Source: Prorocentrum cordatum (lineage: Eukaryota > Sar > Dinophyceae > Prorocentrales > Prorocentraceae). From it: DNA of 64,000 bases. A program made the position numbers and the translations under genes. Where the stretch lies: the NCBI GenBank assembly GCA_963575745.1, contig CAUYUJ010017971.1, positions 95,069 through 159,068 on the forward strand, written 5' to 3'. Below the pieces are notes generated by a model, which was not told the origin of the DNA, ran no database searches, and saw only the letters and a list, made by a program, of their open reading frames with translations. This document shows, piece by piece, positions 51,572-62,124 of this stretch (position 1 is its first letter; every line of letters begins with the position of its first letter).

Positions 51572-52505
51572 ATAACTCCTCCCTTTCGCACCCCGAGGCC
51601 GGTCGAAAGAGCGGGCCAGGCGCTTCGTCTGATGCTTCCTCACCACTTATGATCCTGAGGCTTCAAATTTGGCAACATTTTGACAGAGGGAGGGCCGGTC
51701 GCTTTCAAAATGTGGCTCTCGCCTACTCGCTGCGCGCATTCGTTTTCAAAGTTTGCAAGAGCTTCACGGATTGAGGCTCGGTTCATTTCAAAATAGAGTC
51801 CTCACCTTAGCGCCGCGCACATTCACTCGTCTTACGAAGAGCTTCACGGATTGAGGGCGGTCCGTTGTCCAAAATGTGGCTCACGCCTTAGCGCCGCGCA
51901 AAGTGTTTTGAGAATTCGCAAGAGCTTCACTGATTGAAAGCGGGTGGTTTTCAAAATGTGGCTCTCGCCTTTCGCTGCGCACATTCGCTTCAAAAAGCTG
52001 CAAGAGCTTCACCGATTGAGGAATGGTTTTCAAAATGTGGCTCTCGCCTACGCGCTGCGCACATCTGTTGCAATTACATTTCAAGAGCTTCACGGATTGA
52101 GGGCGGTTCCTTTTCAAATATGGGTCTCGCCTGAACGCCGCGCACAGTCGTCTTGAAGCATTTGCTACAGTTTCACGGGCTCCCATGGTCAACGTGCCAA
52201 AAGTTGTGTGTTTGGAAAGACTCTGGATTGTGAGGGCGCAACAGTTACGTTTATTCTGGGACTTGAAATACCAGGAATGGTGGTCGGCACGATTCTGGAT
52301 CGTCAAGACGCAACAGTCATGTTGGTTCGTGGCGTTGGAGTCCCGAGAACGGTGTTTTGACACGCTTCTGGGTCTTCAAAGAGGTTCTCTCCCAACGAGG
52401 CAGTTCCCCCAGTGGAAATGAACCATTGTAAGGGGCCTATGAGGAGGGAGCTTGAAGGGAGGATGTATTCCCGCATCGTTGATGAGCCTTGGGTTTACAA
52501 TGGCC
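51572..52505 (+). repeat. Composite repeat family C, copy 6 (complete)
   Basis: Header AATAACTCCTCCCTTTCGC with GCGGGCCAGGCGCTTCG and CACTTATGATCCTGAGGC (to about 51,680). Array A with about six units (to 52,175). Array B with GGCACGATTCTGGATCG and AGACGCAACAGTCATGTTGG (52,180-52,400). Tail GGAAATGAACCATTGTAAGG, GGGAGCTTGAAGGGAGG, GGGTTTACAATGGCC ending at about 52,505 and fused to ATCATCCTCC. Confidence 0.85.
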
Positions 52506-52680
52506 ATCATCCTCCTCCTCCTCCTCCAATTCCTCCTCCTCGTCCTCCTCCTCCTCCTCCTTCTCCTCCTCCACTGAATCCTCCTCTTCCTCCTCCTTCT
52601 CCTTCTCCTCCTCCACTGAATCCTCCTCCACCACCACCTCCTCCTCCTCCACTTCCGCTGTCCCCCTCCTCGTGCTCCTG
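52506..52680. repeat. CCT/CTCCACTGAAT tract
   Basis: CCT triplets with CCTCCACTGAATCCTCC occurring twice (about 52,567 and 52,609), so a 42-bp unit was duplicated. Follows the family C tail. Confidence 0.9.
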
Positions 52681-52764
52681 ATCCTGCTTATTCTTCTTCT
52701 CCCTCGTCGCTCTCCTCGTGCTCTGGCCCCTGCCGCCGCTCATGCTGATCCCTGTTCTTCGGGG

Positions 52765-53265
52765 AGGGAGGAGGAGACTGGGGGAGGAGAAGGAGGGAGG
52801 ACGGCAGAGGAGGAGGAGGAGGAGGAGGAGGATGAAGGCAGAGGATGAGGGGAAATTGACAGATTCATCCTTATACTACTGTCACCGCTTCTCCTTTCTC
52901 CCCCTCCTTGTCCTCGTGTTCTCGCTCTTGAACATCCTGATATTGCTGATCCACGGCCTCCTCCTCACCATCATCAACATCATCATCATCGTCATCATCA
53001 GTAGCATCAGCATCATCATCATCACCATCACCATCATCACCAGCAGCAGCATCATCAGCATCAGCATGAGCATCATCATGATCATCATCACCATCATCAT
53101 CATCAGCAGCATCAGCATCAGCATCATCGCTCATCATCATGAGTGAAGGCATGCGGGGAAGGGAAAGGGAGAAGGGAAGGGAGAGAGGGAAGGAGGAGGA
53201 GGAAGAAGAAGAAGAAGAGTGGGGAAGAGGAGGAGGAGGAGGAGGAGGAGGAGGAGCGGGCTCGG
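52765..53265. repeat. GGA, ATC and GGA repeat complex
   Basis: GGA (52,765-52,840), ATC/CAG (52,965-53,130), then GGGAAGGGA and GGA (53,155-53,265). Confidence 0.9.
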
Positions 53266-53454
53266 CCTGGTCTTCTGCAAGAGGTGCGGGGCGTACTGCT
53301 GTCTGGGGCCCGTCGCAGATTGCCCGAGCCGTGCCACAAGGTCTGCAGGGCCCCAAACGTGGACCCTCGAAGCTGGCACGCTCCCGGGGCCCGGCGGCCA
53401 CCACATCCGCAAGCATTGGTCCCTCAAAGCAGAGGCGCCGGAGTGGTGGAAGCA

Positions 53455-53528
53455 CTTTTTTGGTCTGCGGGTCGAGAGCGAACCTCTTCCGGTTAAAAGC
53501 TAGGCGGGCTACGCAAAGCTCTAATTGG
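53455..53528 (+). repeat. Module E, copy 2
   Basis: GGTCGAGAGCGAACCTCTTC, AAAAGCTAGGCGGG, CGCAAAGCTCTAATTGG. Same order as 35,455-35,530 and 54,061-54,132. Confidence 0.85.
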
Positions 53529-53834
53529 GGAGACAGAGCACAGGCGGGCGGGGCCTCAGGCGGCCGGAGGGCGAGAGAGGTGGAAGCACGCGGAGGCAAG
53601 GACCGCCCGCCCAGCCCCCGCCTCTCTCCTGGAATGCGGATGAATTGTTCTTTACTATCTGTATCATTTTCTCCTTCGATCTTGGTTGGCGTGAGGATCA
53701 GAGGCGGCTCAAAAGGAGGAGGAGCGGGATCACGAGAAGAAATGAAGGCGCGAAAATGAGGAGGGTGGCAAAGGAGGAGGGGCAGTCGCCATGGCAGCGT
53801 TCGTCACAGAACTCCGATGATATCAGAGTCGAGA
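53529..53834. other. Complex sequence, no gene recognised
   Basis: Purine-rich in places; no motif in any frame. Confidence 0.4.
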
Positions 53835-53925
53835 GTCGAAAGAGGAGGAGGAGGAGGAGGATTAGGAGGAAGAGGATTAGGAGGAGGAGGAAGAGGAGGA
53901 GGAGGGATGGAACAAGGAGAAGCAG
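53835..53925. repeat. GGA/ATTAGGA tract
   Basis: GGA with two GATTAGGA interruptions. Confidence 0.9.
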
Positions 53926-54060
53926 CGGCAGCCCTGGGATCCGACGCCGCGGAGAAAACGCAACGTCGCGAGACACCGCGACAGGAGTCCCGGACCCCGT
54001 GCTCCTGCGGCATCTCTCGAGCCGGATCGATGTGTGAAGTCCCTCCTGCATGACAGACAT

Positions 54061-54132
54061 GTTTTGATCCGCGGGTCGAGAGCGAGCCTCTTCCGGTCGA
54101 AGCTAAGCGGGCCGCGCACAGTTTTAATCAAG
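54061..54132 (+). repeat. Module E, copy 3
   Basis: GGTCGAGAGCGAGCCTCTTC, GAAGCTAAGCGGGCCGCGC, CAGTTTTAATCAAG. Confidence 0.85.
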
Positions 54133-54367
54133 AGAGGGGGGGCCGGCGTGCCAGACATGCACCGCCACAGGTCTCAGGGGAGGAGGACCTTGAGCCTCGG
54201 AGAGGCTGGCGGCGCAGCGTGGAGCGCGGCGCGCGCGCCACTCTCTTGCTCTTGCTGCTCCTTGGGAGCAGAGGCAGCAGCGGCGGACGAGGAGGTGCCG
54301 TGGCAGGAGCGGCAGAAGAGGCGGCAGCGGTAGCGGCGCGGCAGCAGCTGAGCGGCAGCAGAGGCGG

Positions 54368-54900
54368 GAGGTGGAGGAGGAGGAGGAGGAGGAGGAGGAG
54401 GAGAAGGAGGAGGAGAAGGAGGAGAAAGAGGAGGAGGAGGAGAAGAGGAGGAGGGGGAGGAGGAGGAGGGGGGGAGGGGGGAGGAGGAGGAGGAGCAGGA
54501 GGAGGGGGAGCGAGAGGAGGAACAAACGACGAACGAACCACACCAGTGCGAACGAGTGTCCTCGCCTCCTGAGACCATGTGGGTAAGCCCAGGAGCGAAA
54601 AGGAGGAGGAGGAGGACGAGGAGGAGAAGGAGAAGGAGGAGGAGGAGGAGAAGGAGGAGGAGGAGGAGGAGGAGGAGGAGCAGCAGGAGGAGGAGGAGGG
54701 GGAGGAGGGGGAGGAGGAGGAGGAGGAGGAGGAGGAGGAGGAGGAGGAGGAGGAGGAGAGGAGGGGGAGGAAGAGAAGAGGAGGAGGGGGGGGAGGAGGC
54801 GGAGGAGGAGGAGAGGAGGAGGAGGAGAAGGAGGAGCAGGAACAGGAAAAAGGAGCAGGAAAGAGAAAAAGGAGCAGGAGGGGGAGGAGGAAGGAGCAAG
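54368..54900. repeat. GGA polypurine tract
   Basis: About 530 bases, interrupted at 54,520-54,600 by complex DNA. Contains GGGG-rich variants. Confidence 0.95.
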
Positions 54901-54984
54901 GACGAAACGAAGAGAGGCAGCGGCAGAAGCCGCGGCATGCGGAGGACGGACAGCAGCCGCGGCGGCGGGCTGCGGCCGGGCGGC

Positions 54985-55076
54985 CCGGGCGGCCCACGTC
55001 ACAGTGGCCGACCTCCGCGGCGCGGTGCAGCGCGGTGTCGCCCTGCCAGTCGGCCGCCCCCGGGTCTGCGCGAGCC
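54985..55076 (-). pseudogene. Ankyrin-repeat module with splice-like ends
   Basis: The minus strand reads ADPGAADWQGDTALHRAAEV followed by GHCDV, the turn and first helix of an ankyrin repeat (GADpnaxDxxGxTALHxAAxxGH). It is preceded by GGCTCGCGCAG (acceptor-like) and followed by GACGTGGGC (donor-like GT), so the coding-like piece is about 80 bases. The best ankyrin match in the window. Other ankyrin scraps on the same strand lie at 38.6, 30.2 and 6.2 kb, tens of kb away. GGA repeat lies downstream on this strand. Exon of a long gene or relic: undecided. Confidence 0.65.
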
Positions 55077-55089
55077 TGCGCAGGCCAGG

Positions 55090-55235
55090 AGGGGAGGGCA
55101 GGGGAGCCTGCGTGGGCTGGGAGGGAGGGGAGGGCGGGGAGGGGAAGGAGGGGAGGGAGGGGAGGGGAGGGAGGGGAGGGAAGGAGGGGAAGGAGAAGAG
55201 GGAAGGGAGGGGAGGGAGGGGATGGAAGGGAGGGA
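55090..55235. repeat. GGGAGGGGA polypurine repeat
   Basis: GGAGGGGAGGGA units, preceded by CTGCGCGAGCCTGCGC (55,067-55,082). That word recurs at 56,366-56,381, also beside a GGGGAGGGA array. Confidence 0.9.
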
Positions 55236-55237
55236 GG

Positions 55238-55385
55238 AAAGCTAGGAGCGCTCGCGTCATGTCTGACGTCCTACCCCTCCCTCACATCCCTTACCATGGC
55301 GTAGATATCCTCTCTATTCGCACAGTCGGATGTCGAGCAAGGCAATGATCGAAAGAGGGTGAACGATGCATCGTAGAGCACGGCA
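55238..55385 (-). repeat. Dispersed repeat family M, copy 3
   Basis: AGCTAGGAGCGCTCGCGTC, GTCTGACGTCCTACCCC, CCCTTACCATGGCGTAGA, TCGCACAGTCGGATGTCGAG, AAGGCAATGATC in the same order as copy 1. Confidence 0.9.
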
Positions 55386-55535
55386 TGGTATGGTGAGGAA
55401 GAGCACGGCAGAGCGTAGAATGTCATAGCATGGCGTGGCATCGCGTAGTGAAGCACTGCATCACAAAGCATTGTAACGCAAAGCATGGCATCGCACAACG
55501 GCGCAGACCAGAACACCGCACAGCATGTCATGGCA
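55386..55535 (-). repeat. GGCATGG-type degenerate repeat (reverse of 37.8-38.1 kb)
   Basis: GAGCACGGCATGG, ATAGCATGGCGTGGCATCGC, AAAGCATGGCATCGC. Complementary in unit and position to the array at 37,801-38,097. Confidence 0.75.
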
Positions 55536-55869
55536 GGGCGCCGGGTTCCTTGGAGGGTAAGTGGATAACATTCGAAGGGTCGGGGCCAGCCTGGAGTCGC
55601 GGCTCCATGTTTAGCTCCCTGGGCTCCGCGACGAGCTCCCCACAAGGCGGGGCTGATGGAGAGCACCCGCTGGCTCTGCTTGCAACATCGCCTTCTGAAA
55701 GCAGAAACGGAGCTCCCGCTTGATATTTCCTCTAAACGCCGCAGCCCCGAAGTGGGGGGGTGGCCTTCTGCGGCCAAAAAACTAAACGAATTGGCACTAG
55801 ATGTGTACTCACTTGCGACGTTTTTGTTCCAAAGTAGGTTTCTAGATCTGGGGCCTATTTGGAAGGATC
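55536..55869. other. Complex sequence, no gene recognised
   Basis: Contains GAAGTGGGGGGGTGGCC. No domain on either strand. Confidence 0.4.
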
Positions 55870-56175
55870 AAAAAAGCCCGCGCTGCAGCGATAACACGTA
55901 TTGGTACAACCAGAGGCGCAGAAATGCGGCCAGCGCTGCAGCGGGAGCAACAGTTTGAAGGACCGATAAGAATCGGATTGCCAAGAACACATATGAAAAC
56001 CAGGAAGTGAGGCCAGCGCTGAAGCGGGAGCACGATTCGGAACGAGCGGAAGCGCGGAAATGAGGCCAGCGCTGCAGCGGGAGCGCGACTCGGAACGATG
56101 GGCAACCCCAAAATGAGGCCAGCGTTTCAGCGGGATCAACATGTGGAAAAGAAACCCGAGCGAAAACCCAGTTCG
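55870..56175 (-). repeat. 57-bp tandem array, reverse orientation
   Basis: GCCAGCGCTGCAGCGGGAGC, CGATTCGGAACGAGCGGAAG, CGCGGAAATGAG repeats, the complement of 37,640-37,800. Confidence 0.85.
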
Positions 56176-56274
56176 CGAGAATCCTGCACGTAAGAAAATA
56201 ATGCGCGGAGGGGGGCCAGATCTCCCAGACGTCATCAAGGGGACAGAGGACAGTAGTATTCATATTGTGTAATC

Positions 56275-56365
56275 GTGGGGGGAGGCGGGGGAGGGGAGGG
56301 AGGGGAGTGGAGGGAGGGGAGAGAAGGGGAGGGGAGGGAGGGGAGGGGAGGGAGGGGAGGGAGGG
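56275..56365. repeat. GGGGAGGGA polypurine repeat
   Basis: GGGGAGGGAGGGGA units followed by the CTGCGCGAGCCTGCGC word. The following 56,382-56,840 is complex DNA with two near-copies of a GCGAGGGGGCGG word; no gene recognised. Confidence 0.9.
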
Positions 56366-56841
56366 TCTGCGCGAGCCTGCGCGGGCCAGGAGGTCGTCCA
56401 CTAGATCACCAGCGGGGGGGCGCGAAGACACTCGCGCTTCGCGCGTCGCGGCCTGGGCCAGAACGGTTGCCCTTGACCAGGGATGGCGGCGCGATGGCGC
56501 GAGGGGGCGGGGATTTGTTTGGTTTGCATCGCACGGCACGCGCACACCATACGCGCGATCCTTTCAGCCAAAACAGCTTCAACAGTTTCAACCGTCTGAA
56601 AGCCGGACTGGGCGCAAAACTGCCTTGGCAGTTTGAACGCCGGCTGCGCCGCACCAGCCCCGTGACATCTGCAGCACCCTGCGCGGCGTGAGGGGAGGGC
56701 GGGTGCTCGCAGGGTGCTGCAAGTGTCGCGCGAGGGGGCGGAGAATGCTCGCGCCCTCGCGCATCGTTCCCGGCGCGGCGCGCGGAGCTGGGTGGCCCAG
56801 GCCCACTGCCTGGCCGCCGGATTTCCCCGACCCCCTCGCGC

Positions 56842-57012
56842 TGCGAAAAGGAAACGACGGGAGGTGCTTCACCATTTTCGGCCTCCGGGGGGCCGGCCCT
56901 TGCGGGGCCCCGGGGACGTCAAAAAACGGCTCGGGATGAAAAACCAGTCCCGGGGAAGGTGTCCAGACCTCTGGGGCTCGACGTTGTGAAAAACACACGA
57001 CGTCGCGGGACT
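56842..57012 (+). repeat. Dispersed repeat family D, copy 5
   Basis: ACCATTTTCGGCCTCCGGGG, CGGGGCCCCGGGGACGTC, AAAAACGGCTCGGGATGAAA, CCAGTCCCGGGGAAGG, GACGTCGCGGGACTGG. Well-conserved, same orientation as copy 1. Confidence 0.8.
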
Positions 57013-57091
57013 GGGGGGTGGGGCATGAAGGGAGAAGGGAGGGAGGCGGGAAAGGAGGGGAGAGAAGGAAGACGAGGAGGGAGAGGGGGAG

Positions 57092-57168
57092 GGGGCAAGC
57101 TAGGTGCGCTCGCGCCATATCTGAAATCCTACCCCTTCCTCCCATCCCTTCGCGTTGCGCTGATTTGG
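57092..57168 (-). repeat. Dispersed repeat family M, partial copy 4
   Basis: GCAAGCTAGGTGCGCTCGCG, CATATCTGAAATCCTACCCC, TCCCATCCCTT, then divergence. Confidence 0.85.
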
Positions 57169-57289
57169 TCTCCATCCCCGGACGCGTGTCATAGCCGACC
57201 TGGAACTCCAAAAAAGATCCCGTCGTGATATCCGCAATCGGACATGGGGAGCTGCGTTCATAGGACGCGTAGAGTGAGGTGGCGGTGAG

Positions 57290-57600
57290 CAGGAGGATGG
57301 GCAGGAGGAAAACGAGCAGGATGAGGAAGAAGGAGGACGAGGACGAACCGCAGCAGCAGGAAGTGGAGTTGAAGGAGTGGGAGGAGCAGGAGGACCAGGG
57401 GAAGGCGGAGGAGGGGAAACGAGGGTGGCGACAACGATGAAAAAGGACTCGGATCCAGAAAAATGGCCCGCCCTAGGGCGAGAGCACCATTCTGAACGAC
57501 GGGAGCAAAGCGCCGATCCGAAAAGAAGGCCAACACTGCAGAGGAAGCACCATGTTGAAACACCGAAAACAATCGGATCGTAAAAAACAGCATGTAGAAC
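57290..57600. repeat. GGA patch and 57-bp-array relatives
   Basis: GGA/GCAGGA (57,290-57,415), then AGGGCGAGAGCACCATTCTG, AACGACGGGAGC, AACACTGCAGAGGAAGCACC, diverged relatives of the 57-bp array. Confidence 0.6.
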
Positions 57601-57674
57601 AATAAACTGTTCATATACTGTGTGTGAAGGGAAAGAGGAGAGAGAGGAGAGTAGCACTCAGAATGTGAAAGTGT

Positions 57675-58140
57675 GGAAGGGGGTAAGCGAGGGAGGGAGG
57701 GAGGACGAGGAGGAGGAGGGAGAGGGGGAAGGGGGGGAGGGAGGGAGGGAGAGGGAGAAGGGCGAGGGAGGGAGGAAGGACGAGCAGGAGGCAGGAGGTG
57801 GAGGGGAGAAGGGAGGGAGGGATGGGGAGAAGGGAGGGATGGAGGACAAGGCGGGAGGAGGGAGGAGAGATGAAGAGAGAGGGGGAGAGGGAGGAGAGAG
57901 GAGGGAAGAGTGAGGGCGGAGGGGAGGCGACCGTAAGGAGGATATAGGGAAGACAGGAGGGAGGAGTTGGACGAGGATAATGAGGAGGAGAAGGACTGAT
58001 AAGGAGGAGGAGCAGCGAGGAGGACGAGGAGGAAAGAGGAAGAATAGATCTTTTTCCCTGATGAAAATAGGAAGAGTGGAAGGAAGAGGAATCAGAGCCT
58101 CCCCCAAAAGAGGAGGAGAAGGAGGAGGACGAGGACGGGG
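57675..58140. repeat. GGGA/GGAGGGA polypurine tract
   Basis: About 460 bases nearly all purine on +, with GGAGGGAGGGA, GAGAAGGG and GAGGACGA units. The region 58,141-58,443 is CCT/CCC-rich complex DNA without a recognised gene. Confidence 0.9.
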
Positions 58141-58443
58141 AAGGCAACCTATAAACGGGGCACGAAGAGGAGGAAAAAAAACACAAACGGGGCCCCCGCT
58201 CCCTGGGTCCGAAAGTCACGACAAGACGGGCCCACTTTCCTCTTCTCCCGCCCTTTCCTTCACCAAATTCGTTCATCCAGCCCCTCCCTTCCCCTACCCC
58301 CCATGCTCGCCTAACCCACCCTTCTTACCTCCCACCCTCTCCCATCTCCATGCCCTCTACTCCTCCCCTCTCCTCCCTCCGTTCCACCCTCATTCTCCCC
58401 ACCTCTCTTCACGCCCTTCTCCCCCTGCGTGCCTGCCCTAAGA

Positions 58444-59415
<972 letters not shown>

Positions 59416-59439
59416 GCGAGGGTCACACCCGACTTTCGG

Positions 59440-60650
59440 CCGGTGAGGTTCGGGTTTGGATCTGGGTTTGGGTGGGATCCGATTAAAACGGGAATCCTAG
59501 TGCAATTGGAATCCTAATGTATTCGACAGCATATTGCAATCGGGATCTCACTTCACTGGGATTCATAGTGCAAACGCGTTCCATCGGGATCCTATGGGAT
59601 CCCAGATCCTATAGACTGCCACAGGACCCGATAAGATGGCATAGAGATCGTATACCATTCTAGAGAGATTCCATCGGATTACACAGAGATCGTATACCAT
59701 CCCATAGGGGTCCGATGGAGTGCCATGATGGTTCCTCTGGGGTTCTATCACGACATTTGAAATCAAACAAGGACCCGATGAGGTTCCACAGAGATCCTAT
59801 AGGATTCCGTAGGGGTCCTATAAAGCCCCATAAGGATCCTATAAGATTCAATCGGGATCCTGTACGGTTCCATCGGGCTCTAATAGAATTCCATGAGGGT
59901 CCTATTGGATTCCATTGGGATCTTATAGACTTCTATAGAGATCCTATAGGATGGCATGGGAGGATCCTATAAAATTCCATGTGGACCTCACAAAAGTCCA
60001 GAGATATCCTCTAGGATTTCATATGGGCCCTACAGGATGCCATAGGGATCCTATAAGATGCCATAGGATCCTACCGGATTCCACCAGATGATCCTATAGA
60101 ATTCCATGGAGATCCTACGGGATCCATTCAGATCCTAAGGGGTCCTAAAGGATTCCAAAAGGATGCTATAAGGTTGCATAGGGACCCTTTAAGATCGAGT
60201 GAGACTCTCGTTGGATCACATAGGAGACCTCTAGGATTCCAAGGGGATCCTGTAGGATTGCAGATTATCCGTCCGGAATACATAGAGGATCTCGTACGAT
60301 TCCATAGAGACCCTAGGAGATCCCATAATGATCATGTAGGATTCCATAGGGCCCTAGAAGACGACATAGGGATCCTACACCTACAGGATTTCGTCGGGAT
60401 CATATGAAATGTCATACTGACTGTATAATCTCCCATAAGGATCATACAGGATGCCATAAGGACCCGATGAGATTCCATCGGGATCCTAGAAGATCCCATA
60501 GGCGGGCTATAAGTAATCATCGGGATGCCATTGGATTCAATCCTATAGGATTCTATATGGATACTATGGGATCCCATAGGGATCCTATAGGATTCCACTG
60601 GGATCCCACAGGACCCCGCAGGAACCCAAAGGGCGCCCTAAGGGATCCGA
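59440..60650. repeat. GGATCCTATAGGATTCCAT degenerate satellite
   Basis: About 1.2 kb of units of roughly 20-30 bases built from GGATCCTATAGG, ATTCCATAGG and variants. The unit contains the near-palindrome CCTATAGG and BamHI-like GGATCC. Periodic RDPIGFHRDP translations are artefacts. Confidence 0.9.
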
Positions 60651-60715
60651 CGCTCGTCTGGACGGCCAAAATGGCAAACGCAGGAGATGAACGGAGGATT
60701 CTCTGAAAACCTCAC

Positions 60716-60848
60716 GGAAAGCTGGAATTCCTCCCCGCAAAATTTTCCCCCGGCGCTCAGGACGCCACGGCAATGGCGAAAACCACACGCGCGCGCACGA
60801 AACAAAACGATTACACTGCACACGCACACAAGCTGGCTTCCAGGAGGC
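60716..60848. repeat. Direct repeat, copy 1 (132 bp)
   Basis: GAAAGCTGGAATTCCTCCCC, GGCGCTCAGGACGCCACGGC, AATGGCGAAAACCACACGCG, ACGATTACACTGCACACGC, AGCTGGCTTCCAG are all repeated in order at 60,907-61,040. It sits at the 3' side of the minus-strand DIRS-like relic. Confidence 0.9.
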
Positions 60849-60906
60849 GCGGGGATGAAGGTGGGTGACGGCTGACGCCATTGCTCACGTCATTCAAGCT
60901 TACAAG

Positions 60907-61040
60907 TCGAGCTGGAACTCCCCCCAGCAAAGATGTCCTCCGGCACTCAGAATGCCATGGCAATGGCGGAAACCGCACGCGCGCGCGCATGAAGCAAGAC
61001 GATTATACTGCACACGCGCACAGGCTGGCTTCCAGACACA
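60907..61040. repeat. Direct repeat, copy 2 (132 bp)
   Basis: Second copy, about 80 percent alike by eye (GAGCTGGAACTCCCCCCAG, GGCACTCAGAATGCCATGGC, AATGGCGGAAACCGCACGCG, ACGATTATACTGCACACGC). Offset 191 bp, same orientation. Confidence 0.9.
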
Positions 61041-61120
61041 CACCTCCCAAAAACACAAAAACGAGTCATGGCACATGCGCGCGCACCTGGGCCGTGAGGA
61101 GAGGCAACAATGACAAGCAC

Positions 61121-61783
61121 TCAGGTTCTGCCACGCTCGAGCCAGTCGATGGCGCGAGCGAGCAGGCCAGGCAGCGCAGCGGCGAAGCTCGCCACGAGCT
61201 CTCGCGAGGCCTGCGCCATGTTCGGCACGGACGCCACCGCGGCCACCTCCTGGGTGCAAATTTCCATGGACTTGACCTGCCTCCACCGCCGACGCCACTG
61301 GGTGCGAGGCAAGTCCTCGCACCTCTGGAAAAAGAAAATGGCGCCGCCCCCGAGGTGCGAGGCCGGCGTGAGGCCATGGGCCCCTGTGGCCGCGATGCCG
61401 AAAAACTGCACGAGTTCATCATGGCAGCGGCGAAAATGCGGGTAGGTGCCCTTGAAGATCCGCTGCCCTCGCGGCTGGCCCGCAGCCAAACGCTCCAACA
61501 ACCTGACTAAGATCACCTCATCACATCTGGCGTGCTCCGCCCGCGCCACAGCCCAGCGGGCCTTGGGCTGGAGGACTCGCACGTAGCACACCTCGTCATC
61601 CGACATCAGCTGCGACGGCAGCAGCAGGTCCGAGAAACACAAGCCACGCGCCTCTCCAGGCCGCAGCATGCAGGTGAAGGCCAGGAAGATCAGGACGGCC
61701 GTGTCGATCCAGCCCCAGCTGAGCGCAAGCGCCACCAACCCGCGGCACCTGCACCACCAGCGCTGCCAGCTCGCAGCCACCAT
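61121..61783 (-). pseudogene. Tyrosine recombinase domain of a DIRS-like retroelement
   Basis: The minus frame (220 residues) shows the tyrosine-recombinase layout. FTCMLRPGEARGLCFSDLL (residues 36-54) is box I with catalytic Arg41. LQPKARW (71-77) supplies the beta-hairpin Lys74. HGLTPASHLGGGAIFFF (136-152) is box II. TQWRRRWRQVKSMEICTQE (161-179) is the C-terminal box. DIRS-type elements use this enzyme in place of an integrase to insert circular cDNA. The box II Arg expected after SxL is Leu (SHLGGG) and the nucleophile Tyr expected in the SMExY position is Cys (ICT), so this copy should be catalytically dead although the frame is open. The frame ends at 61,121, about 80 bases from the direct repeats. 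Confidence 0.75.
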
Positions 61784-62124
61784 CCAACTTCAGCAGCCAG
61801 GTCTTGAACTGCTACAACAGTAGCTGCCTCATTTGTGCGGTCCGGGTGGTCGTCTGCGGCCTCGTGCGAAGATCCACAGCCGGGCGCGCTGTTGGGGCCT
61901 CGCCTGCCACGCGAGCTCCATCCACCAGCCAGCAAACCACCAGGCCGAGCATCATCATGAGCGCTCGGGTTGATCGTCTCGAACATGCGCTGCGGCAGGG
62001 CCCCCCCCCTGGAAAACCGAGGGCGCTGTCGAAGTCCTTCAGCTACCACGGGCGCACCAGCCTCACTGTCATTCGGCACCACTCCAATTCAGCGCCGTTG
62101 TCTCGGCACGCGCGTCCACTGGCC
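61784..62124 (-). pseudogene. Linker/N-terminal region of the recombinase part
   Basis: A minus frame at 62,082-61,690 (130 residues, Ala/Gly-rich) overlaps the start of the recombinase frame. It probably represents the SAM-like N-terminal DNA-binding region in a shifted frame, but motif support is poor. Confidence 0.35.

Noticed and set aside
53455-54132. Module E considered as a tRNA or small RNA gene
   Set aside because: About 70 bp long, but no cloverleaf pairing, anticodon arm or TTCRA T-loop could be assembled.
59440-60650. RDPIGFHRDP repeat protein on + or -
   Set aside because: Periodic translation of the GGATCCTATAGG satellite; units are degenerate at DNA level with no codon-position bias visible.
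60660-60690. GGCCAAAATGGC considered as a leader relic
   Set aside because: Matches only the central palindromic core and lacks CTCAAG and CCGTAG.
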